This document shows positions 1-7,860 of a stretch of 55,881 bases of DNA, piece after piece. Made by a program: the position numbers and the translations under genes. The DNA is from Acidobacteriaceae bacterium (GTDB taxonomy: Bacteria > Acidobacteriota > Terriglobia > Bryobacterales > Bryobacteraceae): positions 1 to 55,881 of the forward strand of contig JAFARV010000614.1 in assembly GCA_019245255.1 (NCBI GenBank). The letters are read 5' to 3'. The notes under the pieces are model-generated. The model was not told the origin of the DNA and searched no databases. It worked only from the letters and a program-made list of their open reading frames with translations. Numbering within the stretch: position 1 is the stretch's first letter; every line of letters starts with the position of its first letter.

Positions 1-1
1 C

Positions 2-352
2 GGCGGCGAGATTGATCTCAAGGTCGATCCCCGATGGCAGCCCCGCCCGGATGTACTTGGCGCTTCCACAATTGACGGCCCATATCCGACGAAGCCAGTG
101 GAACTGGTCATTGAAATCCTTTCCGACGATCAGTTCCGGTATGTGCACGAGAAGTGCCGGCACTACCACCGGATCGGCATAGCCGCTATCTATGTCGCCG
201 ATCCGGAGCAACGCCGCTTATGGCAGTGGAATCCAGAAAGAGAGAACCTCGACCCTGTTGAGAACGTCGTTCTCCCGAACGCCGTACCCTTGACCGGCGC
301 CACCATCTGGGCTGAATTCGAGCGCCGGATCGTACAGCGCCGCGCGGATTAA
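2..352 (+). CDS. Uma2-family putative endonuclease, C-terminal part (5' truncated by window edge)
   Basis: The frame is open from the first bases of the window to a TAA at 350-352, so the true start lies upstream and 117 codons are visible. The residues include RPDV, then VELVIEILSDD and a following KC..Y..IGI segment, the usual PD-(D/E)XK-like core of the Uma2/DUF820 family. Members are widespread in cyanobacteria and other soil bacteria; biochemical roles are mostly unproven. It is clearly paralogous to the complete gene at 13498-14031: the same ELVIEILSDD block, the same IGIA.IYV.DPE block and the same .IW.EFERR ending occur in both. The GTG at 98 is an internal valine, not a start. Confidence 0.85.
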   Translation, partial: GGEIDLKVDPRWQPRPDVLGASTIDGPYPTKPVELVIEILSDDQFRYVHEKCRHYHRIGIAAIYVADPEQRRLWQWNPERENLDPVENVVLPNAVPLTGATIWAEFERRIVQRRAD

Positions 353-587
353 TCCACTGACGGCAGCGCCGTTGCCGGCCGCCGATACCGCCTCGCTCCA
401 TAAGAGCAGTCGCAACTGCGGCAATGCGCCTGGTTGGCCGCATCTGTCCGTTCCGCCAACTCGGTTCGTTCGGTAATTTGGCCCGAGCTTGGATTACGCG
501 CTGTGCAAGGCGGCTGAAGCTTCCGGCGTATCTCAATACAAACCGTGATGACAGCTACCCGGGCGTGTGCGTGGCTGTCCTGTAACT

Positions 588-610
588 GGTTCGAATCTCT
601 CCCTTTCTGA
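588..610 (+). other. tRNA 3'-end-like fragment (possible attachment-site scar)
   Basis: The segment contains GGTTCGAATCTCTCC followed by CTTTCTG, which resembles the T-loop and acceptor 3' strand of a serine-type tRNA. No matching acceptor 5' strand, D-arm or anticodon arm can be found in the preceding 100 bases, and the T-stem itself does not pair. It is therefore not a tRNA gene. A 3' tRNA fragment is what an integrative element can leave at its far end, but no integrase is visible. Confidence 0.25.
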
Positions 611-682
611 ATCCGCCCCGTTTTCAGCGCTTTAGACTTCTTGTTGGCGCGCATCTGAACACCCGGTCGTGAACATAGACAC

Positions 683-710
683 GCGGGCGGAAACGCCCGC
701 TCGTTCTTTC
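683..710 (+). terminator. Terminator-like hairpin
   Basis: A perfect 7-bp GC stem, GCGGGCG at 683-689 and CGCCCGC at 694-700, closes on a GAAA tetraloop and is followed by the T-rich tail TCGTTCTTTC. This fits an intrinsic terminator reading rightward. The nearest rightward gene is the Uma2 gene ending at 352, over 300 bases upstream. Confidence 0.55.
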
Positions 711-858
711 ACAACTGAATATTTCGCGTGCGGCATCAGCTTCGTCCGGCAAGATCCTTAGCGCTAACGCATTCGATATGATCGGGGTTCTATGCCTCCG
801 CACCCGCAGAGGGCACGTTTGCATTTACCGGAGCATCTTGAGCTCCATGAAATGCAAA

Positions 859-880
859 ACCCGCCGTTCGAGCGGCGGGT
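859..880. promoter_or_regulatory. Strong hairpin upstream of a short ORF
   Basis: An 8-bp perfect stem (ACCCGCCG at 859-866 with CGGCGGGT at 873-880) closes on a 6-base loop. On the minus strand it is followed by TTTTGCATTT, so it could act as a leftward terminator. On the plus strand it lies 34 bases upstream of the short ORF at 914 and could be its 5' leader structure. Confidence 0.45.
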
Positions 881-913
881 CGGCGTTGCTGTGGAGCTTA
901 GAAAGGAGGCCGC

Positions 914-1000
914 ATGACAATGGACTTCCTTGTGCTGCTCGTCTTCGGGCTTCTGGTGCGACGACGACGGACAGAGCTCAATATCACTATTGAGTTGTAA
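914..1000 (+). CDS. Possible 28-residue membrane peptide
   Basis: A 28-codon frame begins with ATG four bases after AAAGGAGG, among the strongest Shine-Dalgarno sequences in the window. The product has a run of hydrophobic residues (FLVLLVFGLLV) directly followed by four arginines and a short polar tail, so it could form one membrane helix. A 7-bp inverted repeat (977-983 with 988-994) overlaps its 3' end and another hairpin (GTGGC/GCCAC, near 1011-1023) follows. The layout of a small hydrophobic basic peptide between stable RNA hairpins resembles type I toxin genes, but I recognise no family. It could also be a leader peptide or chance. Confidence 0.4.
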   Translation: MTMDFLVLLVFGLLVRRRRTELNITIEL

Positions 1001-1106
1001 TCCGAAGCGGGTGGCTGAGCCACAGCCGTCCGCTCAGCTCTAATATCTCACTTTCTTAAATTTCGTGGTTTCGGTTCGTTCGGTATGGTGCTCCGCCGCC
1101 AATCCC

Positions 1107-1478
1107 TCACATCACCGCTTCCACCATCTCCGGAACTTGTAGCGTCAGCACGATCCGTTGGTTCTCATCTACCCGCACCGCATAGGTCTTCAGCTTGCAT
1201 GAGCCGCCGCCGGCTTGGCTGGCTGTAAACGATGTCGGCTCGCCCGTCGACACATCGAACTTCCACGCATGCAGCGGACAAATCACCGTTGTCCCGCCCA
1301 CCAGACCATCGGCAAGCGGCCCATTCTTGTGCGGGCAGTTCGCCTGCACTGCAAACACCCCGCCCGATCGCGTGTGAAATACCGCCACACGTTCGCCTGC
1401 CACTTCAAAGTTGCGCCCCTCGCCCGGAGGGATCTGGCTCAAAGGCCCCAACGTCATTTCCAAATCAGTCGCTGTCAT
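1107..1478 (-). CDS. nirD: Nitrite reductase (NADH) small subunit, Rieske [2Fe-2S]
   Basis: This is a 123-residue Rieske-type protein, the usual size for NirD, the small partner of cytoplasmic NADH-dependent siroheme nitrite reductase that makes ammonia from nitrite. The cluster ligands are visible as CPH near residue 47 and CPLH near residue 65. The ATG at 1478-1476 overlaps the TGA of nirB by four bases (ATGA), so the two are translationally coupled. The longer in-frame extension upstream lies inside nirB and has no support. It is the last gene of the five-gene nitrate assimilation operon transcribed leftward. Confidence 0.93.
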   Translation of the reverse strand: MTATDLEMTLGPLSQIPPGEGRNFEVAGERVAVFHTRSGGVFAVQANCPHKNGPLADGLVGGTTVICPLHAWKFDVSTGEPTSFTASQAGGGSCKLKTYAVRVDENQRIVLTLQVPEMVEAVM

Positions 1479-3925
1479 TGAATCACCGGGAGCAGGGAAG
1501 CAAATTCCGTCGGCCGCGCCGCCGTATACGCCTCTTGCCATGGATCGCGATAGGCCGCAATCGATGCCTCAATCGCCGCATCCAGCCGCGCCGCAATCCC
1601 GTCACTGTCATCCACCACCACGGCTCGAATCTTCTCAATCCCAAGCCGCTCGACAAACCCGTACGTGCGCTCCAGATATTTCGCATTCTCGCGGTAATAC
1701 TGCATGAATCGCGCCGAGTACTTCAGCACCTCCTCATGGCTGTCGACAACACACAGAATGTCGCCTTTCCGCACATGCGCACCCGCCGCGCCGCCAACAT
1801 AGATCTCCCACTTACCGCCCTCGACCGCCACCGCGCCAATGTCCTTCACCATCGCCTCCGAGCAGTTACGCGGGCACCCGGCCGTTGCCATCTTCACCTT
1901 ATGCGGCGTATCGATGCCCTTGAACTTGTGTTCGATCTTGATTGCCAGCGTCGTACTGTCACCCACACCGAAGCGGCAGAACTCGCTACCCACGCAGCTC
2001 TTGCATGTTCGATAACTCTTGCCGTACGCATGGCCGGAAGGAATCCCGAGGTCCTTCCAGATCTTCGGCAGATCGTCCTTCTTGACGCCGAGTAAGTCGA
2101 TGCGCTGCCCGCCTGTGAGCTTCACCATCGGCACGTTGTATTTTTCGGCAACATCCGCAATCCGCCGCAGTTCCGCCGGATTCGTTACCCCGCCGGCCAT
2201 CTGCGGCACCACCGAGAACGTCCCATCCTTCTGAATGTTGGCGTGGACGCGCTCATTGATGAACCGCGCATCGGGTTCCTTCTCGTATTCGCCGGCCCAA
2301 ATCGTATTCAGCAGCGAAGCGAGCCCCGGCTTGCTCGCCGGGTCCTCTTTGCCTCCTGCCAGCTCGCGGAACACGGCCGAGACTGACTTCAGATCTTTCT
2401 CAAAGCACGCCTTAATCAGCTCGGGCTTTGCAAGCGGCACGCCCGGCACATAGTAGTGAACCGAAGGATCTTCCTCCACCTCGCCGCCGCATGCAAACTC
2501 GACGATCTCCGTTACTATGCTCTTGCAGGATCCGCACCCGAGCCCCGCGCGCGTGGCCTCCATCACAGCCTTCGGGTTACGTTTACCCGCTTTGACGCAG
2601 CTCATGATCACGCCTTTGCTGACACCGTTGCAGTTGCACACCTGCATATCGGCCGGCATCTCTTCAATCGTGATCTTCTTCGATGGCGCACCGATATCGA
2701 ACAGCAGCGTCAAGCGGTCTTCGGGCAGCGGTGTGTTCCGGTCGAAGGCCTGCATCAGATAAGCCGCTTTGCTGATATCGCCGAGCAAGATGCCACCGAC
2801 CAAGCGGCCGTCACGAATGATCAGCTTCTTATACGTGCCCTTCCTCGGTTCGGTAAACTGAACAATCTCGTCGCGCTCGTCAACGGGTTCTGTGATACCC
2901 ATAGCGGCCATCTCGACGCCCATCACCTTTAACTTCGTCGCAACCTTCGAACCGTGATATGCCGCAGTCGGATTCGCACCCGTGATGTGGTCGGCCAAAA
3001 CCTTCGCCTGCTCCCAAAGGGGCGCAACTAACCCGTACACGTGGCCGCGATGCTGAGCGCACTCACCAACCACATAAATATCCGGATCGTCGAGCGAGCG
3101 CATCTGGTTGTCGACAATCATGGCCCGCTGCACGCGCAATCCACAGCGCTGCCCGATCTCGGCATTCGGCTTGATACCAGCCGCCATCACGACCATGTCG
3201 CACTGCAGCACGCTGCCATCGGCGAAACGCAACCCGGTGACACGATCCTCGCCGAGAATTGCCGTAGTGTTTTTCCCGAGCAGTACGCCGATTCCCATCT
3301 GCTCCATCGTTGACTTCAAAATCGCACCGGCCTGCGGATCGAGTTGCTGATTCATCAGATGCTGGCTGCGATGAATGACATCCACCTGCAGGCCGTAGTT
3401 CTGCAATCCGCGCGCAGCCTCCAGTCCGAGCAAGCCACCGCCAATAATGGCCGCGCGCCCGCGCGTGTTCTTCGCGTATTCGGCAATCTCGCGGCAGTCA
3501 TCCAAAGTGCGGAACACAAACACACCTGGCTTGTACTGCCCGTCCGGCAGAGTCAATCCATCCACGGGCGGCACATAAGAGCGGCTGCCTGTCGCAATGA
3601 TCAGCTTGTCGTACGGTTCAATGCTGCCGTCCGCGCCCAGAACACATCTGGATTTGCGCAGAATGGACTCGGCGTACACGCCTACATGCAACGTAATGTT
3701 GTTCTCGCGATACCACTCGATCGGGTTCAGGAAAATTTCTTGTTCCTGTTGCGAACCGTTTAACACGTTCGACAGCAGAATACGGTTGTAATTGCCGTAT
3801 GGCTCATCGCCAAACATGGTGATGTCGAACAGATCGTTGCCGCGGCGGGCCAGGATCTCTTCCACCGTCCGCGCACCGGCCATGCCGTTTCCGATGACGA
3901 CCAGGTTCTTTTTCTTCTTTGACAT
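1475..3925 (-). CDS. nirB: Nitrite reductase (NADH) large subunit
   Basis: The protein has 816 residues, normal for NirB. It begins with a FAD-binding GNGMAG fold and continues with a second nucleotide-binding fold (IIGGGLLGLEAA), as in pyridine-nucleotide disulphide oxidoreductases. A BFD-like [2Fe-2S] segment has C.C at CNCNGVSKG and CGSC further on. Sulfite/nitrite reductase half-domains follow, with the 4Fe-4S/siroheme ligands TCKSCVGSEFC and TAGCPRNCSE. It transfers electrons from NADH to nitrite in the cytoplasm, giving ammonium. The gene starts four bases downstream of the small unknown gene at 3929 and overlaps nirD by four bases, so it is co-transcribed with nitrate reductase and the transporter. 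Confidence 0.96.
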   Translation of the reverse strand: MSKKKKNLVVIGNGMAGARTVEEILARRGNDLFDITMFGDEPYGNYNRILLSNVLNGSQQEQEIFLNPIEWYRENNITLHVGVYAESILRKSRCVLGADGSIEPYDKLIIATGSRSYVPPVDGLTLPDGQYKPGVFVFRTLDDCREIAEYAKNTRGRAAIIGGGLLGLEAARGLQNYGLQVDVIHRSQHLMNQQLDPQAGAILKSTMEQMGIGVLLGKNTTAILGEDRVTGLRFADGSVLQCDMVVMAAGIKPNAEIGQRCGLRVQRAMIVDNQMRSLDDPDIYVVGECAQHRGHVYGLVAPLWEQAKVLADHITGANPTAAYHGSKVATKLKVMGVEMAAMGITEPVDERDEIVQFTEPRKGTYKKLIIRDGRLVGGILLGDISKAAYLMQAFDRNTPLPEDRLTLLFDIGAPSKKITIEEMPADMQVCNCNGVSKGVIMSCVKAGKRNPKAVMEATRAGLGCGSCKSIVTEIVEFACGGEVEEDPSVHYYVPGVPLAKPELIKACFEKDLKSVSAVFRELAGGKEDPASKPGLASLLNTIWAGEYEKEPDARFINERVHANIQKDGTFSVVPQMAGGVTNPAELRRIADVAEKYNVPMVKLTGGQRIDLLGVKKDDLPKIWKDLGIPSGHAYGKSYRTCKSCVGSEFCRFGVGDSTTLAIKIEHKFKGIDTPHKVKMATAGCPRNCSEAMVKDIGAVAVEGGKWEIYVGGAAGAHVRKGDILCVVDSHEEVLKYSARFMQYYRENAKYLERTYGFVERLGIEKIRAVVVDDSDGIAARLDAAIEASIAAYRDPWQEAYTAARPTEFASLLPVIQ

Positions 3926-3928
3926 TAC

Positions 3929-4276
3929 TTAGATCTCCACGAGCCCGATGTCCAGCACAACGGCGCTCCGTAACTTCTCCGGCGCCGCAATCAGAATCTC
4001 CAAAACGGTTTCTGGTTCCAGGTCCTCCACAACGGCCAGTTCCACATGCGCCCCTGACTTGGCGCCCACCGGGAAGTAGCGCATCGGCTTCCCGTTCCGT
4101 TCGAATAGCAGGTAAATCAACTCATCAGTTGGATTACCCGCGCGGAAGTAGATGAGCTGGGACCGCTTATCGAACGGCACTTTGTAAGTAACTGCCGGTT
4201 GAAACGGCCGTGGCTGGCCGAGCCCCGCGCCTTCAAAGGAAAACAACCCCTGTACAAACTTAGGTGTCTCTAACAT
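3929..4276 (-). CDS. Small unknown protein of the nitrate assimilation operon
   Basis: This 115-residue protein sits between nitrate reductase and nirB. Its start overlaps the nitrate reductase stop by seven bases and its stop is three bases from nirB, so it is tightly coupled to both. It has no signal peptide, no membrane segment, no cysteine and no recognisable cofactor motif. The composition (alternating hydrophobic and charged stretches, many V/E/L, segments such as LIYLLFERNGKPMRYFPVG) suggests a beta-rich soluble domain. I do not recognise the family. The position suggests a partner or maturation factor of nitrate or nitrite reductase, but that is inference from context only. Confidence 0.8.
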   Translation of the reverse strand: MLETPKFVQGLFSFEGAGLGQPRPFQPAVTYKVPFDKRSQLIYFRAGNPTDELIYLLFERNGKPMRYFPVGAKSGAHVELAVVEDLEPETVLEILIAAPEKLRSAVVLDIGLVEI

Positions 4277-6372
4277 CCGGCGTCCCTCTCAATACGTGCC
4301 GCGCAGATTTTGAACTCAGGCATCCGCGATGTCGGATCGAGCGCCGGATTGGTCAGCAGATTCGCGCGGCCCCGTCCTGCAAAGTGAAACGGCATGAACA
4401 GCGTGTCCATACGAATCGCGGGCGTCAGTTGCGCCCGCACACTTGCTGCCCCGCGTCGTGTAATTACGCGCACCGGATCCCCGTTCGCAATGCCGTAAGA
4501 CAGCGCCATCGACGGATGCATCTCGACGAACGCCTGCGGGACCGATTCGTTCAACTGTCGCACACGCCGCGTCTGTGTGCCCGACTGATATTGCTGCATT
4601 ACGCGGCCGGTTGTGAGATATAGCGGGAACTCTTCGTCGGGCTCTTCTGCCGCGCTCCGGTACTCCACGGAATGAAACCGCGCTCGTCCGTCCGGTGCGG
4701 CAAAGGAATCGAGAAACATGCGTGGCGTGCCGGGGTGATCCTCAGCCGGACACGGCCAGAACACACCGTTCTCTCGTTCAATGCGCTCGTATGTAATGCC
4801 GTAGTAATCGGCTGCGCCGCCGGCCGTTGCGCGGCGAAGTTCCGCGAATACTTCCCGCGGCTCGGATGAAAAGTACTCGCCCGCACCTAGCCGTTCCGCA
4901 ATCGCGTGTATTGTCTCGAGATCCGACCGGACACCCTCCGGCGCATCCATTGCGCGGCGTCTGCGCAACACACGGCCCTCGAGATTCGTCATGGTGCCTT
5001 CTTCTTCCGCCCATTGCGTCGACGGAAGCACCACATCGGCAAGCTCCGCCGTTTCCGATAGAAAGAAGTCCGACACACACAGAAAATCGAGTGCTTGCAA
5101 CCGCTCCTCAATATGCCCGGCACGTGGAACCGAAACCGCGAGATTCGAACCGAAGACCAGCAAGGCACGCACGCCGTCTTCTGTCCCAAGCCGGTCGAGC
5201 ATCTCGTAAGCCGAGCACCCCGGGCCCGGAATGATCTCTTCCGGCACGCGCCACACGCTCGCGATGTAGGAACGGTGATCCGGGTTGTCGATCTTGCGAT
5301 AGCCGGGTAACTGATCGGCTTTCTGCCCATGCTCGCGGCCGCCTTGTCCGTTGCCTTGCCCGGTCAGACAACCGTACCCGCAATATGGCTTTCCCGCTTT
5401 CCCGAGCCCGAGCGCAAGGTTGATGAATGCCAGAACGGTATCCACGCCTTTGCTCTGCTGCTCCGGCCCGCGTGCGGTCAAAATCATCGCCGTCGATGCG
5501 TTCCCGAGCAACCGCGCCGCGGCATAGAGCTGCTTTTCAGAAATGCCCGTGATGCGCTCGACACGATCCGGCCAGTAGCCCGAAACGGTCCGGCGCACGC
5601 GGTCGAATCCTGATGTCCGGCTCGCAATGAATGGTTCGTCGAGCAGGCCTTGCTTCATCGCGATATACAGCAGCCCGTTCGCAAGCGCCACATCCGTGCC
5701 CGGGGTGATCTGCAGATGCATTGTGGCTGCTGCGGCCGTGGGAGTCCAGCGCGGATCAACGACAATCAACGAACCGCCATTTTTCTTCTGCTCCTGGAAA
5801 TACTGCATGATGGGCGGCATCGTCTCGGCGACGTTGCTGCCAACCAGAAGAATGGTTTCGGCGTGTGGAATATCGGCTAAAGGGAAGGGAAGACCGCGAT
5901 CGATTCCGAAGGCTTTGATCGATGCCGCTGCGGCCGATGACATACAGAAGCGGCCGTTGTAATCGATCTGTGAAGTGCGCAGCGCAACGCGCGCGAATTT
6001 CCCGAGCGAGTACGCTTTCTCGTTCGTCAATCCACCCCCGCCAAACACGCCCACCGCATCCGGCCCATAATGCTGCTGAGCGCTGCGAATGGCCGCCACG
6101 ATGCGATCGAGCGCCTCATCCCAGGTCACCGGACGAAGCAGCGCGCCTTTGCGATCACGCAGCAACGGTGTGGTCAGGCGCTCCGGGTGCGCGAGCAACT
6201 CAGTTGCAGTCCAGCCCTTTTGACAGAGGCCGCCGCGATTCGTCGGAAAATTTCGCGCCTGTACCGTGACGCCTTCTCCATTCGCAACCAGTGACATTCC
6301 GCATTGCAAGGCGCAGTAAGGGCAGTGCGTGTCGCACGTGTCCACAGTTTGAGATGTGCTATTCGGCCACAT
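4270..6372 (-). CDS. nasA: Assimilatory nitrate reductase catalytic subunit (Mo-bis-MGD)
   Basis: The 700-residue protein belongs to the molybdopterin oxidoreductase family. The N-terminal 4Fe-4S ligands appear as CDTHCPYCALQC with a fourth cysteine in GGLCQKGW. The probable molybdenum-ligand cysteine is in GRFCMSSA, and the NGQGGREHGQK segment typical of cytoplasmic nitrate reductases (NasA/NarB) is present. It ends in a normal dinucleotide-binding domain and lacks the C-terminal BFD [2Fe-2S] extension of longer NasA proteins, so it resembles the compact NarB form. No separate NasC flavoprotein is in the operon, so the electron donor is not apparent. The ATG overlaps the end of the transporter gene by 14 bases. 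Confidence 0.93.
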   Translation of the reverse strand: MWPNSTSQTVDTCDTHCPYCALQCGMSLVANGEGVTVQARNFPTNRGGLCQKGWTATELLAHPERLTTPLLRDRKGALLRPVTWDEALDRIVAAIRSAQQHYGPDAVGVFGGGGLTNEKAYSLGKFARVALRTSQIDYNGRFCMSSAAAASIKAFGIDRGLPFPLADIPHAETILLVGSNVAETMPPIMQYFQEQKKNGGSLIVVDPRWTPTAAAATMHLQITPGTDVALANGLLYIAMKQGLLDEPFIASRTSGFDRVRRTVSGYWPDRVERITGISEKQLYAAARLLGNASTAMILTARGPEQQSKGVDTVLAFINLALGLGKAGKPYCGYGCLTGQGNGQGGREHGQKADQLPGYRKIDNPDHRSYIASVWRVPEEIIPGPGCSAYEMLDRLGTEDGVRALLVFGSNLAVSVPRAGHIEERLQALDFLCVSDFFLSETAELADVVLPSTQWAEEEGTMTNLEGRVLRRRRAMDAPEGVRSDLETIHAIAERLGAGEYFSSEPREVFAELRRATAGGAADYYGITYERIERENGVFWPCPAEDHPGTPRMFLDSFAAPDGRARFHSVEYRSAAEEPDEEFPLYLTTGRVMQQYQSGTQTRRVRQLNESVPQAFVEMHPSMALSYGIANGDPVRVITRRGAASVRAQLTPAIRMDTLFMPFHFAGRGRANLLTNPALDPTSRMPEFKICAARIERDAGC

Positions 6373-7609
6373 AAGCGGGCTCGGTCAGAGAAGCGCCGAG
6401 GCTTAGTCCCGCGCGTTCCGCCGCGTCGGCCGGCCAGGTCTTGCGCCACACCTCTCTCAAAAGGATGAGCGCCGTCAGGCCGCACAGAAACAATCCTGCA
6501 ATTACCAAGAAGCCGGTTGAGAACGTGCCTGTCCGGTCCTTCAAAGTGCCCATGAGTGAAGGCAGTAAAAAACCACCAAAGCCGCCCGCGGCGCCGACAA
6601 GCCCTGTCATGATGCCCACACGATCGGGAAACCGCTGCGGCACTAACTGGAAGATCGACCCGTTGCCCATCCCGAGCATGGCCATACAGATCGCCAGAAA
6701 CCCAAGTGCCACTGTCGCGGGTGGCAGCGTCGCAACCATGCCCACCGAAACGATCGCGATCGCAAACAGCAGCAGCAGCATGCGATAGCCACCGATGCGA
6801 TCGGCCAACATTCCGCCCACCGGCCGTAAAAAGCTGCCGAATAGAACGACACACGTCGTGAAGTCGCCGGATTGAATCTTCGTCAGGTGATATTGGTCGT
6901 GGAAGAAGATTGACAGATAGCTCGCGAACCCGCTGAAGCCGCCGAACGTGAGGCTATAGAGGAAGCAAAACCAGGCGGTATCGCCGATCTTGAGTACAGA
7001 AGCGTAGTCGCTCCACTTCTTCACACGCCGTTCACCGGGCGCGTCCTTAGCCAGAAAGAAGAAGATCAGCCAGACAATGATGATCGGGATGGCCGCGATC
7101 GCGAACACGTTGCGCCATCCGAGCGCTTGGGCCAAACGCGGCGCAAACAACGTCGCAAGCAGCGTGCCGGAGTTGCCCGCTCCGGCGATTCCCATCGCGA
7201 GCCCCTGATGTTCAGGCGGATACCATGCGCTTGCCAGCGGCAATGCAGCCGCAAAACTGGCGCCGGCGATTCCCAGCAATAATCCAAGTGCGAGAAATCC
7301 TCCGAAACTCGCTGCGAATTTCCATGCAAGGATGAGCGGGATTAAGGTGAGCGCCATTCCGGCGAGTCCCGTGCGCCGCCCGCCGAAACGCTCCGTGCTC
7401 CAGCCGAGAATGGGGCGGAAGAACGATCCGCCTAATAAAGGAAGCGCGGTAAGAAAACCCTTCTGGGTGGCAGAAAGGTGAAAGGCTTCGCCAATGAATG
7501 GACCGAGCGGGCCGAAAATGACCCATACCATGAAGCTGACGTCAAAATACAGAAATGCCGAAACCAGCGTGGGTACGTGGCCGGCGTTCCGAAACGAGCG
7601 TAGTGACAC
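6359..7609 (-). CDS. Nitrate/nitrite transporter, MFS NNP family
   Basis: The protein has 416 residues with about 12 hydrophobic segments, the size of NarK/NasA-type porters. The glycine-rich nitrate signature is visible as GIAGAGNSG in the first half and GLVGAAGGFGGF in the second, and the MFS loop motif appears as STERFGGRRTG. It starts with GTG at 7609. Being first in the operon (transporter, reductase, small protein, nirB, nirD) it should import nitrate for assimilation. The gene ends inside the start of nasA, consistent with a single transcript from the 7610-7860 region. Confidence 0.93.
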   Translation of the reverse strand: MSLRSFRNAGHVPTLVSAFLYFDVSFMVWVIFGPLGPFIGEAFHLSATQKGFLTALPLLGGSFFRPILGWSTERFGGRRTGLAGMALTLIPLILAWKFAASFGGFLALGLLLGIAGASFAAALPLASAWYPPEHQGLAMGIAGAGNSGTLLATLFAPRLAQALGWRNVFAIAAIPIIIVWLIFFFLAKDAPGERRVKKWSDYASVLKIGDTAWFCFLYSLTFGGFSGFASYLSIFFHDQYHLTKIQSGDFTTCVVLFGSFLRPVGGMLADRIGGYRMLLLLFAIAIVSVGMVATLPPATVALGFLAICMAMLGMGNGSIFQLVPQRFPDRVGIMTGLVGAAGGFGGFLLPSLMGTLKDRTGTFSTGFLVIAGLFLCGLTALILLREVWRKTWPADAAERAGLSLGASLTEPAYVAE

Positions 7610-7860
7610 GTATCGCGCCTCGCATGCAATGAATTTGTAATTTGCTGTTTCGCGGACGGTGCGAAAGAGGTTCTACGCAGAGGGCAAAGGACACTCCGAC
7701 TGAGGCGAGTCCTTTGTATCTTCAGCTTAGCGAACTCGGTAAGGGGAAAGCAAGGCATAAGTCTTGTCTAACGCAAGATGAGCCTGAAGGGTGGAGAGGG
7801 ATTCCGGCTGCTGAGAATTGCGAAGCGGGTATAGAATGTCAGCGCATGGAGGGGTGGTTA
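7610..7860. promoter_or_regulatory. Divergent spacer: nitrate operon and PEP-CTERM gene promoters
   Basis: This 251-base region separates the leftward nitrate operon from the rightward PEP-CTERM gene and must hold both promoters. It contains an inverted repeat, AAAGGAC at 7686-7692 with GTCCTTT at 7709-7715, with partial inner pairing. That hairpin would lie in the untranslated leader of the nitrate operon if transcription starts beyond it. I see no clear sigma-54 site here. Confidence 0.4.

Larger units (their letters stand above)
353..913. other. Gene-poor spacer
   Basis: I see no convincing protein gene here on either strand. The stretch contains a 15-base sequence (461-475) that recurs exactly at 1071-1085, a fragment resembling the 3' end of a tRNA gene (588-610), a GC-rich terminator-like hairpin (683-710) and a second strong hairpin (859-880). 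The open frames crossing it lack domain-like composition and good ribosome binding sites. Confidence 0.5.

Noticed and set aside
588..670. Possible tRNA gene
   Set aside because: Only a 3'-end-like piece is present; no acceptor 5' strand, D-arm or anticodon stem can be paired upstream.
1232..2095. 287-codon open frame on the plus strand
   Set aside because: It is antisense to nirB/nirD, which have intact cofactor motifs; its composition is the Arg/His/Pro-rich type produced by shadow frames.
7686..7715. Nitrate-responsive ANTAR (NasT-type) leader hairpin
   Set aside because: The stem is imperfect, the required hexaloop and second hairpin are not visible, and no nasT/nasS gene is near; kept only as a hairpin in the spacer.
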